DNA of 64,000 bases from Rhabditophanes sp. KR3021 (GCA_963281155.1 CAUJLY010000001.1:7316001-7380000), one strand, 5' to 3'; shown: positions 26,701 through 38,841, counted from the stretch's first letter. The notes: a model not told the origin generated them from the sequence alone. Translations and numbers: made by a program.

Positions 26701-27330
26701 GTATTTCACTGAGTGGTTTTATTTGAATTAATGTACAAAAACTAGGAAATACAAATAAAAAATTTAATTCTGATACTATGAGTATTTAACAAATGTAGCA
26801 TGTATTTTATACTGAATTTTAATTGAAAACATTGTATTTGTGATCAGTAATCATTACAGTAATTTCTCATCGAAGTTTGTCCTTAGTTCGCTCTCGAATT
26901 TCATGCTTGTTTATTAATTATACATTAATTTATGCTTATTTTTGTTTATCTTCGTGGCAGATAAATATTTGAAAAGTAATTTAAAAAGCACAAAAAGTGG
27001 TTTTATTTTTGCTCAGTGACAAACAGTGTGCAATTATAGTTAGATGATTCATTAATACATTCTTTTTGAAAATAATGTAGTGATAGAGAATCCATTAAAA
27101 ATTCATTCATTTCAAGATCAAAAAACAATATAAGAAATATTTCACAAAAGGGAAACATTTTAATGCATTACAAAGATTAAATAAACATAATAATTTATTT
27201 GCAATAGTGGGTATCTTTATTGCCAACATATGTATTTTAATATTTTACTTTACATAATTATTTTTAAGCTACATATTATAAACCATTCTTTTACAATCAC
27301 ATTTCGATTAAATATCATTTTTGAAATAGC

Positions 27331-27827
27331 CTATTTGTCACCAAATATGTTGGGATGGACATTAAGATATTCACGGAAACAGTCTCTGATGCCATTGAAA
27401 GACTGCATACAGAATAAATGCTTAAAGTATTCAGTTGGAACAGATTTACCAACCGCACAATAAGGAAGACATTCATTTATTACATGGCTAAATATATAAT
27501 GACTATTTTTTGGATAATAAACTTACTTTCTCTTACAGCATTCAGTATGATCAACCATGGATGAAGCACAGTCCCACATATTTGATACAGTTTCACCTTT
27601 CGAGCTGCAAGAATTAAAGAAACTCATGATCTACTTTAATTATAATTATCTCTGAATCAAAAACTTACATTATCTTTGTTAATGACTTCGAAACCACAAA
27701 ACTTTCTTTTGCAGTCTTTGTCAGCTGTCTTCTGCCTAGCACAGCAAGCCTTCAATTTCTGATTAGCATCTCTTTTAGCCTCAATAATAACTAGCAAAGT
27801 AAAGAAAAATATATGTATAATTTTCAT
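27331..27827 (-). CDS. DB-module secreted protein
   Basis: Three exons (27827-27669, 27630-27527, 27487-27331) joined by 38- and 39-nt introns give 139 residues. Signal peptide MKIIHIFFFTLLVIIEA. DB Cys pattern: KLKACCARQ, DCKRKFCGF, FNSCSSKGE, MWDCASSMVDHTECCKR, ECLPYC, LFCMQSF, IRDCF. It shares the first exon length and the first intron site with the paralogue at 21554 and has one extra intron. Secreted; biochemical function of the family unknown. Confidence 0.87.
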
Positions 27828-28482
27828 GATTGCTAAAGGTTTCCTTCAAACTAAGTTTAAATAGGTACTTCAATATTTATTCTACGCCACTTTATTACAT
27901 GCTCTAAAAAGATCTAAAACATTTTCTTTTGTATTGAAATTAATGAATCAACGAAACTCTTTAGCAACAAACTTTAACGACATGTTTACTTACTTTAAAT
28001 GATTGAATCATGACCTACAATTTGTTTATGAGTTGTCGCCTCATAAAAAGATTATTCAGATGTGTTAATGTAAATAAATGTTGTTGGAAACATGTAATTA
28101 AAAATTTGTATTTGTTGTACAAAATACCTTAGGTTTTTTGGGAACGTCTTATAGTAAAACATTAGACTTTTATTGTTATCCAAAATGTTGTCACACAACT
28201 GATAGATTTAATTATTAAGTAAATAAATATTGCTTTTTTCCAAAGTATATCTATGTTTTCAACTTTGATTTGACTAAAATCCACGTCCCCATCTCTTATC
28301 GGATCATTATTATACTATTTAAGGGCATAATCGGCCCAATAATCCACTTACCCCCATCACGGACACGTCATACATGTTCAGGGTAATGCCACAATACTAA
28401 ACTGTTACAATTTTAAACGTATTTACTTATCATCAACAAACTGTATATATATATGCCTATTTACACTAAAACTAAGTAAACA
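27828..28482. other. intergenic
   Basis: Upstream of the DB gene a tatttaaa TATA-like sequence lies about 35-45 nt before its ATG; otherwise no gene, RNA or repeat recognised. Confidence 0.45.
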
Positions 28483-29509
28483 TTACTCCCACTGCTTTTT
28501 CAAATTTGAAAAATATAGATTCATAGCGTCATTCTGATTTACAATAGAATTTTCATTGTACAAAGGTATAGTCACAACCAGTCTTTCTAATCCAAGAAAT
28601 ATCAATATCTTATTAAAAACAGTCTTATTCAAAAAATTGTATCCAATCGTTATTGTAAAACCAGCCAAAATAAAACTCAAGTCAACTGCCAAATAACAAT
28701 AACTTTGCATATACATATTTTTTTGAATAACAAATTGAGATAGACTGGCTGCGCTTGATGCAACTACAATAAAAATGAAAAATAGAAAAACTCCAAATGA
28801 CATTGCCTTGTTTTGCATTAGTTGGTAACGGTAGGAAAGATCTGTCTTTGCTGTCATTTCTTGGTGGTATAGTTTGCGTTGGAGTTGGTAGATTTTTGAG
28901 TAAACTAGGGTGGAGGCTAAAGAAATGAAGAATGTGAGAGAGAATGGGAGCATTTCGTCTATGTTAACTAAAATTAGTGTAACCATTATTTATGTAATAA
29001 AGTTACATACCGTAAACATTCTCCAGTCTAAATAAAAGAGAAATAATTAAAATAAAAACTTCTAAAAGAAAGAAATATATCCATGAACTTTTCTTCTCGT
29101 AATTCCTAGCTTTATAAATAGCAAAAGATCTCTCAACAGTAATTGCCAATATTTGCAATCCAGAAAAATAAATAACAACAGGTCGAAATATAAATGACAA
29201 CATAATAAAAGCATCATTAATACCAAAAAACAAACAAACAATACTTTCACAAAATATCAAACTTATATTAATAACCACCATAAATGCAGAGCATGAAAAA
29301 ATTAATTTCAAATTAACATGATGCAAGCCAAAGTTAGCTGCAAATATCCAAGTAAAAAGAATCCCAATTAGAGAAGGTACGGCAAAAATCAATTCAAATA
29401 TATGAGCATAGTAGTATGGGCCTTCGTAATATACTTCCATGTGCTTTAAGTTGTAATAAAAGATCGTTGTATTTGGCATTACTGCCATCCAATTTAGAAT
29501 AAATTCCAT
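28483..29509 (-). CDS. serpentine chemoreceptor, Sra/Srb/Srab-like type
   Basis: Exons 29509-29011 and 28967-28483 (43-nt intron, phase 1) give 327 residues with seven hydrophobic segments. The motif pattern RKLYHQEMTAKTDLSYRYQL followed by MQNKAMSF after TM5 resembles the LSxRYQxxEN signature of the nematode Sra/Srb/Sre-type superfamily, and ILAITVERSFAIYKARNYE follows TM3. It is clearly not of the class found at 8085/11256. Expected to be a sensory G-protein coupled receptor by family. The exact class needs a profile search. Confidence 0.8.
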
Positions 29510-30036
29510 ATTATGATGAATTTTCCTTGTGATAGTTACTTATTTTTCCCAAATTTCTTTTAAAGAATTGTATTTTGATTGGATAATATAAGTATATGTA
29601 GAGTATTATTAATTTCTAGCATGTTGATGATGTTTATTTTTGAAAAATATAATACACTTTTATGGATGAATAAATTCTTAGAAAGATTTTGTTCAACTAA
29701 TTATTTCCTGGTATGTGAATTATACTTTTCATACATTTTCTTTGTTTAGTTAAATTAATCAAGTTGTCATGAGAAACATTCTTCTGTTACAATCAAATAC
29801 TTCCCTTTATATTAATAGACACTTATGCAGTATATTTTTATAAATTAATAATGCCATTTTGATGTAAAAATTTAGCACTAATCGGTTATAATTTCCAGAG
29901 AAAATAATCACATCTGGTATAGGTCATACTGGCATGTAAATTAATGTCTTGTAAAAAGTACCTTCTCAATGTTGTTTAATTACACGTAAATAAATTACAG
30001 ACAACTAATGGTAACTTAAAAAACATTTCATTAAAT
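29510..30036. other. intergenic
   Basis: AT-rich; nothing recognised. Confidence 0.45.
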
Positions 30037-30302
30037 TTAATAATGAAGTGCTCTATGATTCTTCCATTTCATATAGCCCATCATTTTTGAAGCACAACCA
30101 ATCATTTCTGTTTTTCCTTCATACTTGCAATTTGTGGATATTAGTAATGCAGCGAATACTGAATATGTAGCACATTTGCAAGATACATCATATTTATCTC
30201 TTCAGAAGTCTTGTCTTTGTTATGAGTTTATTTGAATTTGCATTCCTCCTTAACTTGTTGCAAATAAAGCAAACAAACCCGCAATAAGACTTTGTTGGAC
30301 AT
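30037..30302 (-). pseudogene. decayed DB-module gene
   Basis: A reading on the minus strand ending at 30037 gives CKCATYSVFAALLISTNC, then KYEGKTEMIGCASKMMGYM. This lines up with the middle of the intact DB genes (INAVRDCKDKGKTLERLWTCAANKHDH). Upstream, an ATG at 30302 opens a hydrophobic stretch and LQQVKEEC (compare KLKECC), but the frame meets a stop and the two halves are in different frames. No C-terminal third was found. Confidence 0.55.
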
Positions 30303-31689
30303 TTTCTTAGAAATTAAATAGAACTTGAGTAGCACCAAGAATATAGGAATCAGTGGAAGAGATTGAAGAAACACACGCAACAACTACTAAGTAAGTAGTA
30401 AGCATGGCAATTTAGCCAAAAATCGTCTTCTTATCATCTTTTTGTTTGAGCTGAAGTTTGAATTGACTACATCTTTTTTATATTTTAATTAATACAATTA
30501 AATGCTAATTTTATGGTATTGAACAGGTGTCAAAGAAGAAAACGTTTACAAATTATTTGTTATGCTTTTGACAGTATTAAATAACAAAACAAACTCTCAA
30601 AATATACATACGAAGATTAATACGACAAAATTTATTACCACCTCATTCATATAGATACATCTCCCAAATTCGACAAATTACTACTAATATACACATAGAG
30701 TTAGGAATCTCAATTGGAGTGAAAGTACGCAATCATATATGTTTTATAAAAACTTTACAATAAATTACGATTAACAATTAGTAACAAAATAACATTGACA
30801 ATTTACACTAAATTATTTCCTTACAGTCAAACCTGAATTTCCCTAAATTAGTATCTTAGTCCTTAATATTTTTTCCGTGAGATATTTAAATGCCTCCCTT
30901 GCCCAGTAGAAGAAAGATATTAAAGACATGTTTGATATTAAAGGTAGATAAATTCCAGGTCTTTTGAATTACAAAAACAGAACTTTTATAAAATTTATAT
31001 TGCCCCGGGGTTAATCATGTTGACAGTACTAATACCAAAATCTAGGATCAGCTCAAAGAGTCGACAAATATATTTGAAGGAATGAAAATAGGGAAATGGT
31101 CTTTGTCTATCGAATCCAAGATTGAAACTAAAACCAACTAATATCACGTTGCTACGGTAGGCAGTAGTCAAAATAGAAAAAATGTTAAAATATTCTTTCT
31201 TTGAAAAGTATTGAAATTCGGATGCAAATATATACTGTCTATTTATATTGTTTCTTTTTCCTATTAATATTTGTCACGACAAATTTGGCTAAATATATTT
31301 GTGAGATCAATTTCATTAAAAAATCAGTTATATAATTTTCAAAAGTAAGGATAGTTTGTGTATTTGTTACAAAAGGGTAAATGAAAGCATACGGGAACAT
31401 TGCACAATTCAAGAGGCGAAACTTGGCGGTTTTAAAATGCCTTTCCTTACAATCCGTCAATATTTTATTAAGCAAATTGGCAATGAACCTTAAAATAGAT
31501 TGCAATATACATCAAACTACACGATAAGATTTAAACGAAGCATTTTATATGGAATGACAAAAATAATAATGATAATTAAATGTAGTAATTTAAAAAAGAG
31601 AATACATCTACCAATAGATATTGAAACTAAATAGTTAATTAAATCTGAAAAACATTGAATGAAATTGTTTCAAATATACGGCTGTATTT
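30303..31689. other. gene-poor region with one possible further DB relic
   Basis: AT-rich. On the minus strand 31239-31505 is open for 88 codons and includes NLLNKILTDCKER and FRLLNCAMFPYAF, with spacing reminiscent of the central DB segment, but without enough cysteines to be functional. Nothing else was recognised. Confidence 0.35.
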
Positions 31690-32284
31690 TTAGATATCGC
31701 TAAATTTGCCTGAGTTTTCAATCTAAAAAATGCTTTAATAAAAATAACATAGTCAAATTAAACTTACATATTCCAGGTCCTCCTGGGAAAAATCATTTTC
31801 AATATCGTACATTTCACGAAGTTCTTCAGTTGTTTTACCTCTCATTGTTTCTGCAACGTGACAGCAAAGAATGTCAAATAAGAATTTGATTTCTAGATAA
31901 TCAGTATCCAAGATCATCACCCAATTATAATCCTTAACGTCCTCATGAACTTGTCTGAGGTATGCTTCGATCTTCTGTTGGTAAACGGCTTTAGCATCAT
32001 CGGTCTCGTCATCTTGTGGTTTGGGATTATTATGGTAGAATTCACAGATCTCAATGATTTTCTTTAAGGACTGTTCAGTACATTGCAAGGCAATTCTTTC
32101 AATTTCCATTGGTTCGTCTGAATCTAATTGAATACCAAGATCTAAAAACATGATTATTATTTATCTAATTAAATAACGTGCCATTGATCATTTGAAGTAA
32201 AGTGCCTGAACGTTCAATAACACACATTGGAAGATCCAATTCGTGTTGATCTTTTGAGATTACTGGGATAGATTGAGCTGACAT
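31690..32284 (-). CDS. SKP1-like protein (SCF ubiquitin ligase adaptor), divergent
   Basis: Exons 32284-32182, 32141-31768 and 31722-31690 give 169 residues. SKP1 links F-box proteins to CUL1. Recognisable order: N-terminal BTB/POZ fold (VISKDQHELDLPMCVIERSG), MINDLGIQLDSDEP (compare MLEDLG), KKIIEICEFYHNNP, the DYNWVMILDTDYLEIKFLFD core, and the F-box-binding GKTTEELREMYDIENDFSQ. The only way I found to keep the frame between the first two exons is a GC-AG intron (32181-32142): no GT donor gives the right phase. The other intron is GTAAG..TTTTAG. Nematodes have many SKP1-related genes, and this is a divergent one. Confidence 0.82.
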
Positions 32285-32518
32285 GATTAATAATAGTGGG
32301 TAGATGATTAAGGATAAAAAGTGGATGGTTGCTCATGTTCATTTATTTTTGCCATATATAGTCACATCCATTTTACACTAATTGGGTTAGATTATGTGTT
32401 TTCTCGGATAACTAGATTAAGATAGGATGCATATTATTAAGGTACAACATAATAGTTATTCAAAAACAAGCAATTGCGCTAAACTTAACACGATATTGTT
32501 AATGAAAGTAAAAATATA

Positions 32519-32590
32519 TGCGTCCGAGGGGAATCGAACCCCTATCGCGTGCTTGGAAGGCGCGCATGCTGACCATTACACCACGGACGC
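32519..32590 (-). tRNA. tRNA-Gly (UCC)
   Basis: Reverse-complement cloverleaf: acceptor arm GCGTCCG/CGGACGC, D-arm with TAATGGTCAGCA, anticodon loop CTTCCAA with anticodon TCC (plus-strand 32555-32557), T-arm with GGTTCGATTCC (B box). Discriminator A at 32519. No intron. The RNA polymerase III signals are internal. Confidence 0.97.
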
Positions 32591-34034
32591 TGTTGATTGC
32601 AGTATCTTTGATTTATCCTTTTGCTCATTTTAAATGTTTTCTAGAAAGATATTCAACTAGATGTTTATAATAAGTATTAATACTTTCATGCAAATATTTT
32701 TATATGCTTAAGTTGATAAATAAACATACAACAGTTTAGATACATTATTTCCTGACAGGCTTTCATGGAAGCTCAATAGAAATAATGACTTGTCTAATAA
32801 AACTTGGAGTACAGCTTTAAAATGTGTTATTCAACTAATATTAGAGTTTATGTTTAAAATATTGTCATTCTTATTACTTGATGATTGAATTGGACCAAAT
32901 TATAAATATTCTAATTTTTTTCTTTTCAATCGTATCAAATATATTAGGTTTAAGTGTGTAACTCTAAAAAATATTTTTATGTTAAAATATAGCAGCATAA
33001 ATAATTTGTAACATAATCTGCATATTGATATTATCCATATATTATTATACTCATATTCTATTATCATAATCAACAATCTATCTTGATGCCGTTCACTAAT
33101 TCTCTTGCCGAACTCCGTACCACCTAGGATAAAGGTCCTAATGTAATTAGTTATTAACTACAGCGAAAATGTAGTTAAATATATTCAAATAAACCTTTTA
33201 AATACGCATGCATATAATAGTAGTATGTAATTTTAACAAGAAACCCGTAACAAAATCAGAACTTTATTAGTTATTTTGGATCACTTGTTTTTTGACAAGC
33301 CACTTTTTAATTTAATTAATAGATTACAACACATGGTGCGACCGATTGAGACCATTGTTTTCACAACATCAATAAATCTTAACATTTTACTAAAAATACT
33401 CAAAGTCCGACTATTTAAAGGTGATAATGATGAACAAGTTATATATTTTGAATATAGACGATTCGTTTTTTGAGCTAGCATCAAAGAGCTGGAACTAATA
33501 TACCCTACCGAGTTCTTTATAAAAATTACTGGATTCTGGACTTCTTACATACAATTATCCTAACCATATGTATGATTCTTTTAAATGTCCCAGCATTGCT
33601 TCTTATAACATTTTAGGTGAGACTTTAGACAAATTCTTGTTGATAAAGACGAAGTTCGGCTTTCGAGCTGTTTTTAAGTAAAGACGTTGAAATCCAAGTA
33701 CTATTTTTAAAAGAAAGTTCACATACATTGTTTTCGGTTAAGAAAGGACAATTTATTTATAAACCAAAGTATATTTGACTTTCTAAGGGCATGGAATCAT
33801 CACAATTCAGTACAAACCGGAACAGATATGTGCTAATTAATTTCGAGCACAAAATAGTTTCACGGGTATTTAACTTTGTGTGAAAAAGATATTATCACAC
33901 AAATTACGGAAGTATTATTAAAATATTGTCATTAATAATTTTGTCCTTCCGTCTGATAAACAAAACAATGAGAAAATCATTTATAAACGAAATATTTAAT
34001 TGGGGAATTCAAGAATATTTTTATTTTAACTAAC
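32591..34034. other. intergenic with faint coding relics
   Basis: A 65-codon plus-strand frame at 33276-33473 and a following piece at about 33478-33558 (reading IKELELIYPTEFFIKI) look protein-like but have no start, splice site or family that I can name. They may be remains of another receptor next to the SRT pseudogene. Confidence 0.25.
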
Positions 34035-35057
34035 ATGATTCTTGAATTTGTCCTCAAGCCTAGTTATATAAATAAATATTATTCCTGCGATTATTTATCT
34101 CCAGAAGAATGGGAACAAGAAAAAAATCCAAACCCTCTTCTAGGATCAATTTATATTTCAATCGGAACAGTTGTTATGTTAATGTACATTCCAATTGTTT
34201 ACGTACTAGTTACTAAAGACATGTTGAAAAACAATTTTTACAAGCTTATTCTATGTATCACGATTGCCGATTTAGGAGGATTGAGTGTTAGTTCATGGGC
34301 TTGTGGATATTTCACAATTCAGGGATATGTATATTGTTCTCAACCTATCCCAATCTATTTTGTTGCATTAATTATATTGTTCACATGGTGCTAAAATGCA
34401 ATCCTTGCGATAGTTTTGGCTTTAAATAGGTGCTTAGATACATTTAATAAGGAATGGGCTAAGGCGATTTTTAGTGGAAAAAGAATTTATTTCTGGATAA
34501 TTATTGCTTACTCATATGGGTTGGGAGTAGCCTTATTTACACCTCCAATGCTTTATAGCGCCAAACAATTTACTGTGTTTTTTTTGCCGTACCTTGAAAT
34601 TGATAAAATTCATGTTTCTTTTGAAAATCCTGACCAATACAACAATTGGCCGCTTGTTTACACAAATGTGGGCATTTTTATAGTTTTACCATCAACATAT
34701 TTTATTTTTACTATGCTAATGCTTCACAAAACAAAGAAATCAACAAAGAAAATGCCCAAGTTAAAGAAAAGTCTACTACTTCAGTCTTTTTGTCTTTGCT
34801 GTATTACTTTTGGTACAGCTCTAACGTATGATTTAATGCAATTTGTCATACTCAATCGAATCATTACTGTCGTTGGGCATTTTTTTTGGTTGTTTTCAGC
34901 TTGTGTAGGGGCTTTTGTCTATTTGATATTCAACAGGACTATCAGGGATCATATTATTGAAGATTTTATGCCACTTTCTATTAAGAATTGTTTAAAAATT
35001 AAAAGCAAAGTTAAAACGGCAAAATTTCAAATTAACATTAGAACAACCACCACTTAA
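34035..35057 (+). pseudogene. SRT-type chemoreceptor with a single in-frame stop
   Basis: One uninterrupted reading frame of 340 codons except for a TAA at 34392-34394. Family features: YYSCDYLSPEEW, NPNPLLGSIYISIGT, YIPIVYVL, LCITIADLGGL, FTWC (stop) NAILAIVLALNR, and the final ACVGAFVYLIFNRTIRDHI. These match nematode serpentine receptor class T. The stop sits between TM3 residues that are otherwise well kept, and one C-to-T change of a CAA codon would explain it. No intron is present. A recent null allele, a sequence error or a true pseudogene are all possible. Confidence 0.75.
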
Positions 35058-35534
35058 AAACTATTATTTATTGAGTCTTTACAAAATAATAAAAGTAATA
35101 TTTTTCGATAAAGTTTAAAAGGTTTGATATCCAAAACACAACTTATTTTTAAATATACGGATTTCGAATGATGTTGGTCAGTATTATTTCAAACCAATCT
35201 TTTGAAAATGTCTTTAAAATATTCATATAAAAATACAGCAGCAGGTGGTATCGTTTAAAATGACAACACACTAGATCTATAAAGTGTATTGTATTTTTAT
35301 CCACAATAATTTTAAGTATATGATATAGCATATATTAGGTGGCTTACATAAATAAAATAGAGGAGACATGTAATTATGAGCAACAGATAGTTTTATTGTT
35401 TAAAATATGGCATCGCAGATTTTCATGCACTCAAATATTTTCAATGTTAATCATAAAGACAACTATGAAAAAATAAATATAAGAGTTCCAACATTTTAAG
35501 GCACAAACTATTTATTTAAGACAAAACACAAAAA
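35058..35534. other. intergenic, convergent
   Basis: Spacer between the SRT pseudogene and the 3' end of the helicase gene; AT-rich with polyadenylation-like AATAAA/AATAATAA motifs near 35085; nothing else. Confidence 0.45.
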
Positions 35535-37138
35535 TTAAAGATCACACAGACTTTCCAAATTCTTATTAACAACGCCGATTTCCTTTAAAGCTTCACGAAT
35601 CTCCTTCGATGCTTTGATTTGTTTTGCGTTGTTTTCATCAATAAGACTATATGAAAAACCTTTACAAGTTCTTCCAGTTCTGCCTATACGATTGACATAT
35701 GAAGGAAATTGTAAAGGAAGATCGTATAGAATTACATGATTCAACCCGATAAAGTCAATTCCCCTGCTCAACAAATCAGTAGTGACCAAAATCTGGATTA
35801 AGTTCTTCTGAAACTCATCAATTACGATATCTCTATCCAACCTTTCAACATCTCTGAAAGGAAATATTAAAGATTTACTTGATTCTTAGCATACCGATTA
35901 ACAACATTACACTTTAATCCCAAAGTTTTTAGATAGTTATTAATCATAATACAATAGTCAACATTATTCGCAAAAATAAGGAATTTTGTCCTGAAGGAAC
36001 TTTTATTGCTGCCAACTACATAAACATTCTCCCTAGCTTTGACAATTTTCTTAATAATTTCAACAACTTCAAAGATCTTATTATTTTCTTGAGTGACGAT
36101 GAAAGATTGCTCTAGATTAGGGTTGAATTTATGTTTGTATTTTACCTGGCAATCTTCGGTATCGGTAATAGAACAGCAATTGCCTTCACAATACTGAATA
36201 CAAAAGTGCTCAAGACCAGTAGTAAAAATAGCAGAAAGCATGTAGAAAATTCTTTTTTCATACCGAGCAGCAGGCTTAAATGGATGTAAGGCAAGTTTCT
36301 CAAAGATTCTTTTCAACATAATAACAGTATTTTGGTCATCAACATAACTGTCAGCCTCGTCCAAAATAACATTCTCAAGTTTGGACAAATTCAGCAAATT
36401 AGCCCCAACGAGATAATCTAGCCTTCCAATTGTCGCGATAATGATATCACATCCGCCCTTCAAGTAGCGTTTAGATTCTTCGAATGATTGTTCTCCAACA
36501 ACTTTACAGCAAGAAGCATTCATTTCCCAAATTAATTGCACTGTAAGATCATAAGTTTGGTTGGCGAGATTTCTTGAATTGCAAAGAATAATTGCTCTTG
36601 GAGTTGGGTAAGTCTCCCTATTTGTGCCTTCTCCATTAAGATTTGCAATCTTTTGAATCAGAGGAATAAGAAAAGCCCCAGTCTTGCCGATTCCAGTTGA
36701 AGTATGAATAAACAAATGTTTCTTTTGCTTGGTCAACGGTATGACACATTTTTGAACCTCCAAAGGAAATGCGTATCCAATACGTCTCAAATTTACAGCC
36801 AGAGTACCGTCAATGCCGTAATTTTCCCAACTCTCTACATATACTGGCTCAATATTTCTGTTTTTTCCAAGTTCCATTAGAGGTATAATTTCATTATTTT
36901 CATCTAATAAGGAGCAAGATCTAGCAACGTTGATATTCTTCACATGCTTCTTGTACTCCTTCTTGGTCATGTCAGTAACGCTGACCTTCTTTTCCTTTTT
37001 TGGGTAGTCAGCGCTGTCGTCTCTTGTTCTTAATGCAATGTCAAAATTGTCAAATCCATATCTTTTTTCACAAGATATGGGAAGATTCGATTTGAAAGCA
37101 CTATAGCTGATTTCGCTGTAAATATCTGAGTTGCTCAT
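35535..37138 (-). CDS. divergent DEAD-box RNA helicase
   Basis: Exons 37138-35895 and 35853-35535 (41-nt intron) encode 520 residues. Motif order: Q-motif region FPLEVQKCVIPL, motif I TSTGIGKT (usual A/GxxGxGKT), Ia NSRNLANQ (usual PTRELA), TIGRLDYL (usual TPGRL), II DEAD, III SAI instead of SAT, V TDLLSRGID, VI RIGRTGR. The N-terminal 120 residues are charged and unlike the glycine-rich tails of Vasa/DDX3. The insert after motif III is Cys-rich (EHFCIQYCEGNCC). The ATG directly follows TTTTAG (plus 37139-37144), a trans-splice acceptor. RNA-dependent ATPase by family; several non-consensus motifs suggest altered activity. Subfamily unclear, perhaps Vasa/DDX3-derived. Confidence 0.85.
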
Positions 37139-38088
37139 CTAAAATTAAAAAGATATTTATTAAAAGTAATTGGGTCAACAAATTAAATAGCTCAAGTGGA
37201 ATATATTTAATTGGTTGGCTTAACTTTATACGAAGTTGAATTAATAGCCAAACTAAACTGCAGAAAATGTAAAACCAAACAGCATTAACATTTTCCCTAC
37301 AGGCAAACTTCATTGAATGATCGAAGCAGTTCAATTTAAAACTTTGATAAAGGAGTAAAGAACGTTAGTGAAGTTTGATTATCTTCAAGCTAGTAAGGGT
37401 TTGCCACAAGCCTTCTGGAAGGTTAGTATATCTGAAGGCTACATTTGGCTAGCCATGTATTTAAAAAAGTTTGAACTCTGATCAATTCGGTGGAAGGCAT
37501 TTTTTATTCTGAATGCAAAGTACATTAAGCGTGATATATTCAACTTTACTGCCATGTACGAATTCAACAAGCTTTAATTTACATTGCAAGTGTATCTTTA
37601 ATTCATCAAGATTAACTTGCATTATTACGTGTAAAGTACACCTTCAATTCAACAGCATGTTATCTTTCATTCCTTGCACACAATTATCTAATTCTGATAC
37701 ACAATTAAACATACCATTTTATGATCAAATTGCTCACACGCTCATGCCAAACGCAAGAACAAATTTCGGGACCCTTTGACATTCCAATTTTTGACCAAAC
37801 TCCGCATATCTTTTTTACCTACGTCAGACAATCTTAATAAATAATGTTATCTACAATATACTGTACAATAAGGAACCTAAATTTGATGACCTTCTTTAAT
37901 GATCACCAAGAAAATGTGCAATTTTTGAACCTATATTATCCTGTAACGACTTCATCTTTCCAATGAACAAACAAATATGTAGCTTTATGGGATGAGTCAT
38001 TGTTATATTCTTATCATTTGACTAAGACGCTTCATAATATCGATATCATCGAGAAGAGTCACTCATATCTAACCTTTTATTTTAGAAG
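37139..38088. other. divergent promoter region
   Basis: Between the helicase (minus) and CHMP5 (plus). Open frames on both strands near 37490-37780 are overlapping and lack support. The right end holds ATTTTAG at the CHMP5 5' end. Confidence 0.4.
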
Positions 38089-38841
38089 ATGCGCAGAATA
38101 TTTGGATCTGGCCAGCCTAAGGCTCCTCCACCTTCTTTGAATGACGCTGTTAGCAATATTAATGCTAGAGGAGAAAGTGTCGAGAAAAAGATTGGAAAAT
38201 TAGATGAGGAGTTGGTGAAACTAAAAGATCAAATGAAAAAGATGCGCGAAGGACCAGCTAAGAACAGTGTTAAGGCAAAGGCATTGAGGTAGATACTTAA
38301 TTACTTTGTTATCACATTAATGTACTTGATTACAGACTGTTGAAACAAAAAAAGATTTATGAAAATCAAAAATATCAAATGGATAACCAAGCCTTTAATA
38401 TGGAGCAAACCAATTTTGCAATTGAGGGAATGAAAGATGCCCAAAGTACTGTTGCTGCAATGAAATCAGGAGTCCAGGCAATGAAAAAAGAATTCAAAAA
38501 GATCAACATTGATAAAATTGAAGATCTCCAAGACGAGATGGAAGATATGCTAGATATGAATAGTGAGATTCAAGAAGCTATGTCTAGACAATACGACACC
38601 CCTGACATTGATGAAGCCGACTTGGAAGCTGAGTTAGAGGCTCTTGGTGATGAATTAGCTTTTGATGAAGATTCTAGCTATTTGGACCAAGCTCTTAATG
38701 CTCCTAAGATTCCGTCAGCTGCTCCTCATACTGACAAAGTACGTTTTTAGTTGTCTAATTGCCATTAACCCTTTATTTATTTAGAAAACTGAAGATGGAA
38801 TTGCTGTAGACGAATTTGGGCTCCCAAAAATACATGCGTAA
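38089..38841 (+). CDS. CHMP5: CHMP5/Vps60, ESCRT-III subunit
   Basis: Exons 38089-38288, 38336-38738 and 38785-38841 give 219 residues, the usual length. Starts [20 protein letters not shown], continues with the basic helix ([17 protein letters not shown]), the conserved [12 protein letters not shown], and the acidic C-terminal half with [10 protein letters not shown] and [13 protein letters not shown], ending in a short [10 protein letters not shown]. It acts with LIP5/VTA1 to regulate VPS4 in multivesicular body sorting. First gene of a tight co-oriented run; ATTTTAG lies 3 nt before the ATG. Confidence 0.96.

Noticed and set aside
32427..32633. 68-codon open frame over the tRNA region
   Set aside because: It is the antisense shadow of tRNA-Gly(UCC), a common artefact.
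37101..37334. 77-codon frame overlapping the helicase 5' end
   Set aside because: It overlaps the trans-splice acceptor and the first helicase codons in another frame; no support.
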